From Clostridium lacusfryxellense (lineage in GTDB: Bacteria; Bacillota; Clostridia; Clostridiales; Clostridiaceae): a stretch of 64,000 bases of DNA. Location: contig NZ_JAHLEB010000023.1 in NCBI RefSeq assembly GCF_018861735.1, positions 1 to 64,000 on the forward strand, written 5' to 3'. The notes below the pieces were generated by a model. That model saw nothing but the letters and a program-made list of their open reading frames with translations, had not been told where the DNA came from and made no database searches. A program made the translations under genes and the position numbers. Positions 1-9,071 of this stretch are shown one piece after another. Within the stretch, counting starts at the first letter, position 1. Each line of letters starts with the position of its first letter.

Positions 1-1592
1 GTGCCCTTGGCCTTGCAACACCTACAGCAATAATGGTGGGAACGGGAAAAGGTGCAGAGTATGGAGTACTTATAAAAAGTGGTACAGCGCTTGAAACTGC
101 ACATAAAATTCGAACTATAGTATTTGATAAGACAGGAACACTTACTGAGGGAAAACCAAAAGTAACAGATATAGTTACAATAGACGGTCTATCACAGGAA
201 TCCTTACTTCAAATAGCAGCCTCTGCAGAAAAAGGATCTGAGCATCCATTAGGTGAGGCTATAGTTAAAGATGCAGAAGAAAAATCACTAGAATTTAAAA
301 AGGTAGATAGCTTTAAAGCTATACCTGGTTATGGAATAGAAGTTAGTATAGATGGTAATAAAATAATACTAGGAAATAGAAAACTTATGATTGACCGTGA
401 AATTTCTTTAGAAAAATTAGAAGACGTTTCAAACAGACTAGCTGAAGAAGGCAAGACTCCGATGTATATTGTCATAGAAAATAAGTTAAGCGGAATAATT
501 GCAGTTGCAGACACTGTTAAAGAAAATAGTAAAAAAGCTATAGAAAGACTTCATAGCATGGGAATAGAAGTTGCCATGATAACTGGTGATAACAAAAGGA
601 CTGCAGCAGCTATTGGAAGACAAGTTGGCATTGATAGAATATTAGCTGAAGTTTTACCTGAAGATAAGGCAAATGAAGTTAAAAAACTTCAAGCAGAAGG
701 TAAAAAGGTTGCTATGGTTGGGGATGGCATTAATGATGCACCTGCACTTGCTCAAGCTGATATTGGTATAGCTATAGGATCAGGTACAGACGTTGCAATG
801 GAATCAGCGGACATAGTTCTCATGAGAAGCGATTTAATGGATGTACCTACAGCTCTACAATTAAGTAAAGAAACTATAACAAATATAAAGCAAAATTTAT
901 TTTGGGCGTTTGGATACAATATATTAGGAATACCAGTAGCGATGGGAGTACTACACTTATTTGGAGGTCCACTTCTAAATCCTATTATCGCGGCACTTGC
1001 AATGAGTTTTAGTTCAGTTTCCGTATTAACAAATGCCCTGCGTTTAAAAGGCTTTAAACCAAAAGGATCTATCAATGGTGAAACAAATATGTTAAAAAGA
1101 GTAATTTCAAGGTATTTAGTTTATATCATGTACTTCTTAGGTGTAGGCATGGTATCCAGCGGGATAGTTTTGATGCCATTTAATAAGACTAGATATGGAA
1201 CAATATTAGTAATAGGTTTGTTACTATTTAGCACAGGCTCATTTATAAATGAAGTAATAATAGATAAAAAGCATTTATCCCTGAATGAAAGTATAAAGTT
1301 AGTAATAGTTTCACTTACTTTAGCTATAGGAATAGGTATGATTAGTGGTGGTATTGCTCATTTTAAAGAAAGTCCAGTTTACGTATCATATTTAATACCT
1401 ATTGGAATAATGGTATCTCTCATTAGTTTTAAGATAAAAAATGCATTTGAGCTAACTAGAAAACAATATGCAAAATTAATTATAATTTTTCTTATAGTTG
1501 CAATTGTGTTGTTCATTGTTTTATCTATTAGTGCTAATTCTATGTTGATAAATACAGTACCTGGCGGGGATATATTTAAAAAGCATATGTAA
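1..1592 (+). CDS. copA: Copper-exporting P1B-type ATPase, 3' part (5' end outside window)
   Basis: Pumps Cu(I) out of the cell using ATP. The window opens inside the gene. The first in-frame codons read [13 protein letters not shown], which in this family follow directly on the CPC metal site in the membrane, and bases 1-2 fit the second Cys of that motif. Counting from the Met at base 33, the phosphorylated Asp is D32 in DKTGTLT. It is followed by the HP motif (SEHPLGEA), TGDN and [10 protein letters not shown]. Family members normally end soon after the [10 protein letters not shown] stretch (about residue 340). This one continues for some 175 residues with about five more predicted membrane segments. 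The chaperone gene copZ follows after 140 bp on the same strand, which supports copper as substrate. The family call is secure; the role of the C-terminal extension is unknown. Confidence 0.93.
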   Translation, partial: ALGLATPTAIMVGTGKGAEYGVLIKSGTALETAHKIRTIVFDKTGTLTEGKPKVTDIVTIDGLSQESLLQIAASAEKGSEHPLGEAIVKDAEEKSLEFKKVDSFKAIPGYGIEVSIDGNKIILGNRKLMIDREISLEKLEDVSNRLAEEGKTPMYIVIENKLSGIIAVADTVKENSKKAIERLHSMGIEVAMITGDNKRTAAAIGRQVGIDRILAEVLPEDKANEVKKLQAEGKKVAMVGDGINDAPALAQADIGIAIGSGTDVAMESADIVLMRSDLMDVPTALQLSKETITNIKQNLFWAFGYNILGIPVAMGVLHLFGGPLLNPIIAALAMSFSSVSVLTNALRLKGFKPKGSINGETNMLKRVISRYLVYIMYFLGVGMVSSGIVLMPFNKTRYGTILVIGLLLFSTGSFINEVIIDKKHLSLNESIKLVIVSLTLAIGIGMISGGIAHFKESPVYVSYLIPIGIMVSLISFKIKNAFELTRKQYAKLIIIFLIVAIVLFIVLSISANSMLINTVPGGDIFKKHM

Positions 1593-1731
1593 ATCTATAT
1601 TTTATACTAGGCACCATTTTAAAGTGGTAATTAGCATTAGTTAGTATTCCTTTTCATTAAAGCTTAATAATAATTATTATATACAATTTAAGATAAAATA
1701 TAAAAAACATAAATTGAAAGGAGAAATTAAA

Positions 1732-1944
1732 ATGAAGAAGAAAATATTAGTAGAAGGTATGAGCTGTGGACATTGCTCTAATCATGTTAGTGAGGCTCTA
1801 AAGGAGATTGGAGCAAAAGACGTGGAGGTAAGTCTTGATAAAAAACTTGCTACGGCTGAAATAAGTGAAGATATTACTGATGAAGCTATTAAGGTAGCTA
1901 TTGAAGAGGCCGGATATGATGTTGTAGGAATACAAAAAGCATAA
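1732..1944 (+). CDS. copZ: Copper chaperone, HMA domain
   Basis: A 70-residue cytoplasmic metallochaperone that carries Cu(I) to the ATPase. It is a single heavy-metal-associated domain with the motif GMSCGHC near residues 9-15. The ATG at 1732 has AAAGGAG at 1717-1723, 8 nt upstream. An in-frame TTG at 1714 would lie before this site and is unlikely to be used. It stands just downstream of the copper ATPase, the usual copA-copZ pairing, and is followed by a strong terminator. Confidence 0.92.
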   Translation: MKKKILVEGMSCGHCSNHVSEALKEIGAKDVEVSLDKKLATAEISEDITDEAIKVAIEEAGYDVVGIQKA

Positions 1945-2031
1945 ACAGAAACAATTATTAAATTTAAACATACAAATATTCAAGTATTATGCACCTAATA
2001 ATTAAGTTAAAGTTAACTAAAAACTAACTAA

Positions 2032-2073
2032 ATACCGCAAGGGACTCCTCCCTTATGCGGTATTTTGCTTTTC
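2032..2073 (+). terminator. Intrinsic terminator after copZ
   Basis: Inverted repeat ATACCGCAAGGGA / TCCCTTATGCGGTAT (one base bulged) followed by TTTTGCTTTTC. It closes the copper operon. Confidence 0.8.
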
Positions 2074-2202
2074 TAAACTAAAGTTTATATAATATCCATC
2101 TACAAGTCCCCAACTCATACTTAAGTTCATAAATCCTTTCTGCTCCTTTGAGTAAACTTCGGCAAGTATAAACTCGCATAAAATTCCATGCAAGCTTTTC
2201 AT
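2053..2202 (-). CDS. Small ORF of 49 codons, possible 3' remnant of a lost gene
   Basis: On the minus strand an ATG-started frame of 49 codons ends within the copZ terminator region. The translation looks protein-like (it contains FMNLSMSWGLVDGYYINFSL), but no good ribosome binding site precedes it and the frame upstream is closed by stops. I do not recognise it. It may be the tail of a gene whose 5' part has decayed. Low confidence. Confidence 0.2.
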   Translation of the reverse strand: MKSLHGILCEFILAEVYSKEQKGFMNLSMSWGLVDGYYINFSLEKQNTA

Positions 2203-2496
2203 TCTCTATACTGATAATTTTATCCCTCAAGGTGGTAACTCATTAAAAGGATGTAAGTTAAAATTTGGCATTTGATTTTATGATTATAATACATATTTTC
2301 TTAAAAGGGCAGATAAATTTACTTCTATTAAATAAGAAAGAATTTAGACACATATGTCCTACAGGTTTTATTTTTTTAGTAATTAAAATTCTAAGCTAAC
2401 TCTAATGCCTTTTTAATTTGTTTTTAATAAATAAAATATATATTTATATGGATAAATATATATTTTATATTATAAATGGGTAGGTGGGTTAGGACA
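2203..2496. other. Intergenic, nothing recognised
   Basis: AT-rich sequence without a supported gene or RNA structure. It must contain the promoter of the PAP2 gene at its right end. Confidence 0.4.
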
Positions 2497-3066
2497 ATGA
2501 TGCATTTAATACAGAATTTTGATAATTTCATATTATTGTATATAAAAGATAATATGCATGGACCTATTATTGATAAAGTTATGGTTGTATCATCATACTT
2601 AGGTAATGGAGGTATGGTCTGGATTATAATAATAGCACTACTTGTAATTAGCAAAAAATATAGGAGAATAGGTTTTATGGTTTTAGCAGCTTTAATACTA
2701 AGCACAATTTTAGGAGACATAGTATTAAAAAATGTTGTTAAGCGTATACGGCCATCAGCAACTATACCAGCAATTAATCTTTTAATTGCAAGGCCTCTAT
2801 CTTATTCATTTCCATCAGGTCATACGACTTCCTCATTTGCAGTTGCAGGAATACTAGCAAGATATTTCAAAGATTATGCAGTTGAATTTTTCAGCTTAGC
2901 GTCTTTGATAGCTTTTTCAAGATTATATTTATATGTGCATTATCCTACAGATATTTTAGGCGGTATAATTTTGGGACTTATATGCAGTGGAATAATAATT
3001 TATGTATTTAATAAAGTAAGTTATTTAAATAATAATAAGACGCCCGATATATTGGAGAAGGAATAG
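2497..3066 (+). CDS. PAP2-family membrane phosphatase
   Basis: Integral membrane acid phosphatase of about 189 residues, likely acting on a lipid phosphate such as undecaprenyl pyrophosphate or phosphatidylglycerophosphate. The three family motifs are all present: K(x)6RP in VVKRIRPS, PSGH in SFPSGHTTSS, and SR(x)5H(x)3D in SRLYLYVHYPTD. Several hydrophobic helices surround them. The ATG at 2497 (or 2500) is preferred because AGGTGG lies 8-9 nt upstream; the in-frame ATG at 2476 has no binding site. The exact substrate cannot be read from the sequence. Confidence 0.88.
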   Translation: MMHLIQNFDNFILLYIKDNMHGPIIDKVMVVSSYLGNGGMVWIIIIALLVISKKYRRIGFMVLAALILSTILGDIVLKNVVKRIRPSATIPAINLLIARPLSYSFPSGHTTSSFAVAGILARYFKDYAVEFFSLASLIAFSRLYLYVHYPTDILGGIILGLICSGIIIYVFNKVSYLNNNKTPDILEKE

Positions 3067-3479
3067 AGAAATATTCAATAACATTATTGTTACTTTGCTT
3101 TAAGAAAGATACGAAAGAAAAGGTTATGGCAATATTTACTTTCTTCTTAAACTCTCATTTTAAAAATAATCATATCTTTGTTCTTGAATTAATAAAAGTA
3201 ATCAAATTTAGAATATACACCCCTTTTATTCACTATTTATAGCTTTATACATGTCATTTTAACATAGTATAATACTTCCTAAAAAACAATATAATAGAAA
3301 TTTTATAATATAATTAGCATAAAATCTCTTACTAATATTAAAAAATAAGAAACATAATCTTCTTGTCAAGGGAGGACTATGTTTCTTATTTTATGTTGTA
3401 TGGGTTTTAATTTAAGATATAGGTTTATTGGTTTTAAGATCAATATGAATGGGTTTATAAGAATATTATTAAATTAAGT
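3067..3479. other. Intergenic region, hairpin only
   Basis: Apart from the hairpin at 3342-3392 and the left copy of a 19-bp inverted repeat (3391-3409), I see no gene or known RNA in this 413-bp stretch. Confidence 0.5.
3342..3392. terminator. Hairpin, probable bidirectional terminator
   Basis: AAAATAAGAAACATA (3342-3356) and TATGTTTCTTATTTT (3378-3392) are perfect reverse complements. Arms rich in A and T on both sides would terminate transcription from either direction, between the PAP2 gene and the convergent small gene at 3480-3659. Confidence 0.55.
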
Positions 3480-3817
3480 TTAATCTTTTTTGTATTTACT
3501 TTTTATATTCTCACACCGAATAAATGTGTTGCACATTGAACAGTTATAACTTCTTGATATCACATTGTAAACTTCTCCTTTTTCTTTGATTTCTTTTTCA
3601 AACATTGAGACTACAGCATCTGTTAAGACTCTGCAGTTTGGACAAAGTTCATTAGTCATTTTAACAACCTCCAATTAACTTTATTTATATTATTTTCATA
3701 AAGTATACTACTATAACCTTGAAAATGCATGAAAATTTAATTTAAAATTTTATAATTCTCTATTAACTTAAAATATATTATTTGAATCAAAAGTAAAATA
3801 AAACCCATACAACATAA
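3391..3817. repeat. Pair of perfect 19-bp inverted repeats around a small gene
   Basis: TTATGTTGTATGGGTTTTA at 3391-3409 recurs as its exact reverse complement TAAAACCCATACAACATAA at 3799-3817. The pair encloses the 59-residue CxxC protein gene. It could be the ends of a small mobile cassette, but no clear target duplication is visible. Confidence 0.6.
3480..3659 (-). CDS. Small zinc-ribbon-like protein (two CxxC knuckles)
   Basis: 59 residues with CPNC near the N terminus and CSMC about 33 residues later, the spacing of a small zinc ribbon. The ATG at 3659 has GGAGG 8 nt upstream; an in-frame TTG at 3674 overlaps that site and is rejected. Function unknown. It lies alone, opposite in direction to its neighbours, between perfect 19-bp inverted repeats. 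Confidence 0.6.
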   Translation of the reverse strand: MTNELCPNCRVLTDAVVSMFEKEIKEKGEVYNVISRSYNCSMCNTFIRCENIKSKYKKD

Positions 3818-3830
3818 TAATAGGTTATAA

Positions 3831-3870
3831 AACAAAAAAACATCTAGAGCACCAGATGTTTTTTTTGTTT
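3831..3870. terminator. Hairpin with T-run
   Basis: AACAAAAAAACATCT and AGATGTTTTTTTTGTT flank an 8-nt loop, followed by TT-rich sequence. It has the form of an intrinsic terminator, reading either way because of the A-run on the left arm. The gene it serves is not obvious. Confidence 0.55.
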
Positions 3871-3904
3871 TACAATTATCAATATTTATATTTAACTACA
3901 ACTT

Positions 3905-4114
3905 GTGGGTCATATAAAAAACTACATCTATGGGTATATGACAAATGTAAGCACTAAATATTTTCAAGATTATCTTGGATTCTTTACTTATATTAGGAAT
4001 TGGAGAGTATCCAATGGCAATTACCCATCATCTATGAAAGATACAGAACAAATATTTATAGAAATGCTTAAAGTCAGAGCAAAATATACTGTTAGAAATC
4101 AAAATTATATGTAA
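3905..4114 (+). pseudogene. IS1595-type transposase, C-terminal remnant
   Basis: A 69-codon frame reading HIKNYIYGYMTNVSTKYFQD and onward. This resembles the C terminus of IS1595/ISXO2-like transposases, where a VKxxI-x-G-x(2-4)-VSxKYLQxYL pattern precedes the end. The N-terminal zinc ribbon and most of the DDE domain are missing and no start with a binding site exists, so this is debris of an insertion sequence. Family assignment rests on remembered motif similarity only. Confidence 0.5.
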
Positions 4115-4434
4115 TTTGCAAGGCTCATGTTCTAAAAAAATATAGAAAACTCGCATTGTATAGTCTTGTAAGTCTAATATTGAAACTTCCAGATATTGAT
4201 AACATCATATATGAATTGATTATTTCTGACAGGCAGCCGCTTAAGTTAATTTTATTATTTGCCCTGTCTACTTGACAGGGGGCAGTTCAATATTATATTG
4301 AATGCCCTTTGATCGTTTAAAGCTGAGCACCTTTTTATATGGAATATTCATTATTAATAGTATAATTAATATAAATATATAAATATATTGCTTCACAGTA
4401 GTAATAAACTGCGAATAATTGTGTTAATAACATA
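4115..4434. other. Intergenic region with one hairpin
   Basis: No gene is seen. A hairpin TGCCCTGTC - TACTT - GACAGGGGGCA sits at 4260-4284 and could be the end of the IS1595-like remnant or a terminator; it has no T-run. Confidence 0.4.
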
Positions 4435-4467
4435 GTGGATAAAGTCCACGCTGGGAGAGTGTTACTT

Positions 4468-4755
4468 ATGTTTTGGAAATTAGCCTTTTTGGTATTAGTA
4501 TTTTGCTGTATTTCTTACAAACTTTGTTTTTTAATCTTTAAAAAGATTAATTTAAAGAGGTATATTAAAAAAAATAAAATTACCTATATTATCTTAATTT
4601 TAATATCATTAATAATATGGATTATTTCACATACAATATCTGATAATATCAGGTTAAACACTACTGGAAGCATATATATAAGATATATACTAGTTGGTAT
4701 TATCGCAGGTTTTTTCACAAGATTATTTACAGAATTATCAAATCTTAGAGCATGA
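4468..4755 (+). CDS. Small membrane protein, unknown function
   Basis: 95 residues with three hydrophobic segments (about residues 2-24, 39-57 and 70-88) joined by Lys-rich loops. I chose the ATG at 4468 because GGGAG lies 10 nt upstream; an in-frame GTG at 4435 has no binding site. No family is recognised. It stands alone between IS debris and a small ORF. Confidence 0.5.
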   Translation: MFWKLAFLVLVFCCISYKLCFLIFKKINLKRYIKKNKITYIILILISLIIWIISHTISDNIRLNTTGSIYIRYILVGIIAGFFTRLFTELSNLRA

Positions 4756-4926
4756 TTATAATATCTTCATTTAAATTCCATTGATTTTTCCATTCTTTAA
4801 TCAACCAATAATTAATGATTAGTTCGGAACATTTATATATGGTGAATATATCTTAAAACTACGATTTATACAAATTTGTAAAAAACTGCGAATGGAAGAT
4901 TATTTATATTAGGGGAGGTTTAGATG

Positions 4927-5076
4927 ATGGACTTGAAGTCAGGGATTTCTGAAATTATTGGTATTAAAGCCGATGATATACCAGCTTCAATCGAATACAA
5001 GGTAATAGAATCCATAAAAGAAGATGAGTATAAGAGACAGCATGATCACCTTAATTACACATTACAGCATCTTTAA
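4927..5076 (+). CDS. Small soluble protein of 49-50 residues
   Basis: A very strong site, AGGGGAGG at 4911-4918, is followed by two ATG codons (4924 and 4927); the second has the better 8-nt spacing. The product is charged and probably helical, ending in HDHLNYTLQHL, and is not recognised. The last codons form the left arm of the terminator hairpin at 5062-5098. Ribosome site, frame and terminator together argue for a real short gene. Confidence 0.5.
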   Translation: MDLKSGISEIIGIKADDIPASIEYKVIESIKEDEYKRQHDHLNYTLQHL

Positions 5077-5104
5077 ACTACATTTAAAGATGCTGTAAAA
5101 AAAA
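5062..5104 (+). terminator. Intrinsic terminator overlapping the end of the small gene
   Basis: TTACAGCATCTTTAAA (5062-5077) pairs perfectly with TTTAAAGATGCTGTAA (5083-5098) and is followed by A residues. The stop codon lies in the left arm. Confidence 0.55.
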
Positions 5105-5145
5105 GCGGTGGCAAATTTATTGTTTGCCACCGCTTTGCCACCGCT
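5102..5145. repeat. GGTGGCAA palindromic repeat
   Basis: AAAGCGGTGGCAAA (5102-5115) pairs with TTTGCCACCGCTTT (5123-5136), and TTTGCCACCGCT is then repeated directly at 5134-5145. Related hairpins of the form GGYGGNAA - loop - TTNCCRCC occur at 27.9, 28.0 and 47.8 kb. Confidence 0.6.
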
Positions 5146-5183
5146 CTTTAAAAGGACTCTGCTTATAGACTTACTCACACCAT

Positions 5184-5223
5184 AAAAACACTATGTTTAA
5201 TGCATAGTGTTTTTTATTTTTTT
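5184..5223. terminator. Intrinsic terminator
   Basis: AAAAACACTATG (5184-5195) and CATAGTGTTTTT (5203-5214) with a 7-nt loop and a following T-rich tail. It is the third hairpin within 160 bp and has no gene directly before it. Confidence 0.65.
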
Positions 5224-5372
5224 GACTTTTTTACAGCAGAAAAGTTCTTTGAATTTTTAAACTAAATCATTAATTGTTCTTCTAAAATCCTAAAAAATCA
5301 CAAATAATACATAGTTGTATAATGGTAGGTAATAATAATTCTATACAATATTTATATAAATGAAAATATATG

Positions 5373-5426
5373 TTGACACCGTTTACCTAACATGTTAGCA
5401 TGTATTTATACTAACTAACATGTTAG
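5373..5426 (+). promoter_or_regulatory. Promoter with two identical palindromic operators, probable GntR site
   Basis: A -35 box TTGACA (5373-5378) and a weak -10 TAGCAT (5396-5401, 17-bp spacing) overlap the palindrome CTAACATGTTAG at 5387-5398. An identical copy lies at 5415-5426, 28 bp further on. Binding to the first copy would cover the promoter core. The GntR/FCD regulator encoded as the last gene of the same cluster (9912-10592) is the obvious candidate ligand-responsive repressor; that link is inference. Confidence 0.72.
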
Positions 5427-5463
5427 ACAAAGCAATAACATTATATTATAGGGGGCTCATATT

Positions 5464-6813
5464 ATGAACACTATTAACATTATTTTAGGTGTAATTTTAA
5501 TTCTAACATTTTTTGGAATGGTATGGTACTGTGTGAAGGGTTATAACCTTATGGTTGGTTTCTTCATTATGTCTGTACTCTGGGTAGCAATCGCATTAAT
5601 TGGAAATGCTATCTCACCGAACCCTGCTATCGTTGGAAAATCGACTATTGATGTTCTTACGAATGTATTTCAAACAGGTCCTGAAAACTATGGTAAAGCA
5701 ATTCTCGTAAACATATTCTTTGGCGCTTTCTTTGGAAGAATATTAATTGACACAGGAATAGCAGCAACCTTAATTCGTAAGGTAGTTGAGCTTGGTGGTG
5801 ATAAACCAAGAATAACAATGGCACTTTTATGTACTGTTACAGCAGTTATTTTTACATCCATGACAGGAATTGGACCAGTTATTTCTATAGCGGTAATCAT
5901 ATTGCCTATTATGCTATCCCTAGGAATTCCTTCTCCAATTGCTATGTTCGCATTTATCGGTTCTATTATGGCAGGTATTTTTGCTAATATTGTTAACTTC
6001 AAACAGTATCAAGCTATTTTTGCAACTGCAAATAAGGATTATGCAAGTTATGACTATAATCAATACTTCGGGTTTGGTGTAATTGCAGCAGTGGTTGCTT
6101 TGGTTGTTGTACTAATTGTGGCTAATATCTCAATGAACAAGAAAAAGGCATCTCATTCATGGGCAGCATCACCTGATTCTGGAAGTGCAACAAATGCACC
6201 CGCAATTTCATGGATATCTGTTATACTTCCAGTAATCGGAGTGGTAGCATTTAAAATTCCAATTATTTTTGGATTTATCTTTGCTGGGTTATTTGCATTG
6301 GTAACCTGTGGAAAACTTAAAGGTGGATTTACAAAGGTGTGTGGAATGCTTGCGAAGCAATTTGCTGATGGAGCAATTGATGTAGCACCAATGGTTGGTT
6401 TCTTATTAGCACTAGCTATGTTTAATAATACCGCAACTTTTGTTGCTCCTTATTTTAAGACCTTACTTGGAGGAGTAATTCCTCAAAGTGCATTGGTATT
6501 ATGTATAGTATTTGCATTACTTACACCACTTGGATTCTTCCGTGGACCTATGAATTTAGTTGGATCTGGTGCTGCACTCTTAGCAGTAGTTGTATCAGTA
6601 ACAGCTTGGCCAGTTCAATTCTTGTTTCCACTATTTGCAATAACAACTATTGCTCCTCAGCACTTAGATATTACTCAGTCATGGGTTGCATGGGGATTTG
6701 GTTACACAAAGGTAAAAACAAAGGATTACATGAAAATGTCAATACCAACTGGATGGATTGTTGGAATTATTCTTTGTATTGTTGTATACATTAAATATGG
6801 TAATTTGGTTTAA
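5464..6813 (+). CDS. Multi-spanning carboxylate-type transporter (GntP/CitM-like)
   Basis: 449 residues, almost entirely hydrophobic, with about 11-12 membrane helices and a hydrophilic Ser/Ala-rich loop in the middle (around residues 222-245). The TGIGPVISIAVIILPIM stretch and overall layout recall the GntP and CitM branches of the ion-transporter superfamily, which import organic acids with protons or cations. The ATG at 5464 follows AGGGGGC. It is the first gene after the double-operator promoter and precedes a hydantoinase/oxoprolinase-family gene, so it probably imports the substrate of that pathway, for example a cyclic amide or hydroxy/oxo acid. The exact family is uncertain. Confidence 0.62.
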   Translation: MNTINIILGVILILTFFGMVWYCVKGYNLMVGFFIMSVLWVAIALIGNAISPNPAIVGKSTIDVLTNVFQTGPENYGKAILVNIFFGAFFGRILIDTGIAATLIRKVVELGGDKPRITMALLCTVTAVIFTSMTGIGPVISIAVIILPIMLSLGIPSPIAMFAFIGSIMAGIFANIVNFKQYQAIFATANKDYASYDYNQYFGFGVIAAVVALVVVLIVANISMNKKKASHSWAASPDSGSATNAPAISWISVILPVIGVVAFKIPIIFGFIFAGLFALVTCGKLKGGFTKVCGMLAKQFADGAIDVAPMVGFLLALAMFNNTATFVAPYFKTLLGGVIPQSALVLCIVFALLTPLGFFRGPMNLVGSGAALLAVVVSVTAWPVQFLFPLFAITTIAPQHLDITQSWVAWGFGYTKVKTKDYMKMSIPTGWIVGIILCIVVYIKYGNLV

Positions 6814-6839
6814 AATAATTTATAAAAACAATTCAATAC

Positions 6840-6872
6840 AACCGGCCGCTACAATATTGTGGTAGCCGGTTA
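6840..6872 (+). terminator. Hairpin between transporter and hydantoinase genes, attenuator-like
   Basis: AACCGGC at 6840 pairs with GCCGGTT, and the stem continues with GCTACAAT/ATTGTGGT, allowing wobble pairs. The following tail is only weakly T-rich, so partial readthrough into the hydantoinase gene is likely. It would set a lower dose for the downstream genes. Confidence 0.5.
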
Positions 6873-6915
6873 TTCAAACTAATATAGAATAAAATTAAGA
6901 TTGGATGGTGCAGGT

Positions 6916-9048
6916 ATGGGAAGAAAGGTTAGAATGGGTATAGATGTAGGTGGCACGCACACAAAGGCGGTAGCTATTGATAATGAAACTCATGATATTA
7001 TTGGGAAGTCATCAGTTAAGACTACTCATGATGACAAAAGAGGAGTAGCTGCAGGTGTTGTAAAATGCTTTATGAATTGTCTTTCTGAAAATAATATTAG
7101 TCCAGAAGACGTGGTATTTGTTGCGCATAGTACAACGCAGGCAACCAATGCACTTATCGAAGGAGATGTTGCAAAGGTTGGCATCATCGGTATGGGTAAA
7201 GGTTTATTTGAAAGCTATTTAGCAAAAAAACAAACAAAATTAAACAATATAGATTTAGGCAATGGAAAAGAAATTAGAATAATTAATAGTTTTATTAGGA
7301 CGAAGGGTATGACTGAGGAATCACTACAACAGTTACTCGCTGATATTAAAAATCAGGGAGCAGAGGTAGCCGTTTCATCCATGGCCTTTGGTGTGGATGA
7401 TGGAAGACCTGAAAGAATGGTTTTTGAAGTGGCAGATAAAATAGGAATTCCTACTACTATGGCTTCTGATATTACGAAGCTATATGGATTAACAAGAAGG
7501 ACAAGAACAGCGGCAATTAATGCAAGTATTCTTCCGAAAATGCTAGATACAGCCAATTCAACAGAGCAGGCAGTTAGAGAAGCTGGAGTTAACGTACCTT
7601 TGATGATAATGAGGGGTGACGGCGGCGTTATGGAAATTAGCGAAATGAAAAAGCGCCCTGTGCTAACTATGCTTTCTGGTCCAGCGGCTTCTGTTATGGG
7701 ATCTTTGATGTATTTAAGAGCTTCTAATGGTGTATATTTTGAGGTAGGTGGTACAACTACTAATATCGGAGTTATTAAAAATGGAAGACCTGCTATTGAT
7801 TATTCTATAGTTGGTGGTCATCCTACATACATTAGTTCACTAGATGTGCAAGTTCTTGGTTGTGCTGGAGGTTCCATGGTTCGTGCTAATAAAAACGGAA
7901 TAGTAGATGTTGGACCAAGGTCTGCGCATATTGCAGGACTAGATTACAGCGTATTTACAGATGTTGAGAAAGTTAAAGGTCCACAGGTAGAATTTTTCTC
8001 GCCAAAACCAGGTGATCCATCAGATTATGTAGCAATAAAAATGGAAAACGGTGAGAAGGTAACCATAACAAATTCCTGCGCAGCCAATGTGCTTGGACTA
8101 GTAAAACCTGAACATTTCTCCTATGGTCAAGTAGAGTCTGCAAGAAAGTGTATGCAGGCATTAGCTGATTATTGTGGAACAACTGTTGAAGATATCGCAA
8201 AACAAATAATGGAAAAATCATATGCAAAAATTGAACCAGTAATTTTAGGCCTTGCAGAAAAGTATAAGTTGGAGAAAGATCAAATTTCTTTAGTTGGTGT
8301 TGGAGGCGGTGCAGCTTCACTAATCATATATTTTGCAGATAAAATGGGTGTTAAGTTTAGTATTCCTGAAAATGCAGAAGTTATTTCCTCGATTGGTGTA
8401 GCGCTTGCCATGGTAAGAGATGCTGTGGAACGTATTATTCCTTCGCCTTCCAAAGAAGATATTCGTGCAATTAAGTTGGAAGTCATGAATAAAGCAATAG
8501 AAAGTGGAGCAACAGCTGAAAGTATAGAAATACACATTGATATTGATGCGCAGACTGGCAAGGTAACAGCCATTGCAACTGGATCAACAGAAGTAAAAAC
8601 AGCAGATCATTTAGAAGAATGTGATAAAGAGGAAGCAAAGAAGCTCGCAGCAGATGATATGCGGCTTTCAATAAATCAGGTTCAATTATTAGAAGAAACT
8701 AAATATTTTTATGTGTATGCTGAGGAAACTACTACTCCTGAAGATGCTGGACATATACGTATTTTAGATACTAAGGGTTTCATTAAAGTTCAAAGAAGCC
8801 GAGGTCTTGCAATAAAGACAACAGCAGGAGAATATATGAATGCTGTTAAGCAGTTGTGGGAAGGTCTGGCTGTATATAAGACCGAACTAATTGTTAGACC
8901 AGATTTTTATCTGTGTATGGGAGCCAGATTAATGGACTTTTCTGCAACCGATTATGAACAGTTGGAGTTATTAATGGATATCGAAGTTTCATCCCTTGAA
9001 GCTGATGAAGAAATTATTATAGTGGCTGCAAATATTCATCAGCAATAA
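6916..9048 (+). CDS. Hydantoinase/oxoprolinase (HyuA-like) family protein
   Basis: About 710 residues. The N terminus carries the sugar-kinase-like phosphate loop MGIDVGGTHTKAV and the AHSTTQATNALIEG segment typical of N-methylhydantoinase A / 5-oxoprolinase A chains. A second nucleotide-site glycine motif, EVGGTTTNIG, lies in the middle. These enzymes open five-membered cyclic amides with ATP, or carboxylate ketones. No HyuB-type second chain is encoded nearby, so it acts alone or with a distant partner. The ATG at 6916 has a weak GGATGG site; an in-frame TTG at 6901 is the alternative. Its operon with a transporter, a peptidase and a GntR regulator suggests a dedicated catabolic unit, but the substrate cannot be named. 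Confidence 0.78.
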   Translation: MGRKVRMGIDVGGTHTKAVAIDNETHDIIGKSSVKTTHDDKRGVAAGVVKCFMNCLSENNISPEDVVFVAHSTTQATNALIEGDVAKVGIIGMGKGLFESYLAKKQTKLNNIDLGNGKEIRIINSFIRTKGMTEESLQQLLADIKNQGAEVAVSSMAFGVDDGRPERMVFEVADKIGIPTTMASDITKLYGLTRRTRTAAINASILPKMLDTANSTEQAVREAGVNVPLMIMRGDGGVMEISEMKKRPVLTMLSGPAASVMGSLMYLRASNGVYFEVGGTTTNIGVIKNGRPAIDYSIVGGHPTYISSLDVQVLGCAGGSMVRANKNGIVDVGPRSAHIAGLDYSVFTDVEKVKGPQVEFFSPKPGDPSDYVAIKMENGEKVTITNSCAANVLGLVKPEHFSYGQVESARKCMQALADYCGTTVEDIAKQIMEKSYAKIEPVILGLAEKYKLEKDQISLVGVGGGAASLIIYFADKMGVKFSIPENAEVISSIGVALAMVRDAVERIIPSPSKEDIRAIKLEVMNKAIESGATAESIEIHIDIDAQTGKVTAIATGSTEVKTADHLEECDKEEAKKLAADDMRLSINQVQLLEETKYFYVYAEETTTPEDAGHIRILDTKGFIKVQRSRGLAIKTTAGEYMNAVKQLWEGLAVYKTELIVRPDFYLCMGARLMDFSATDYEQLELLMDIEVSSLEADEEIIIVAANIHQQ

Positions 9049-9071
9049 AGAAAAATATATTTTATATAAAT

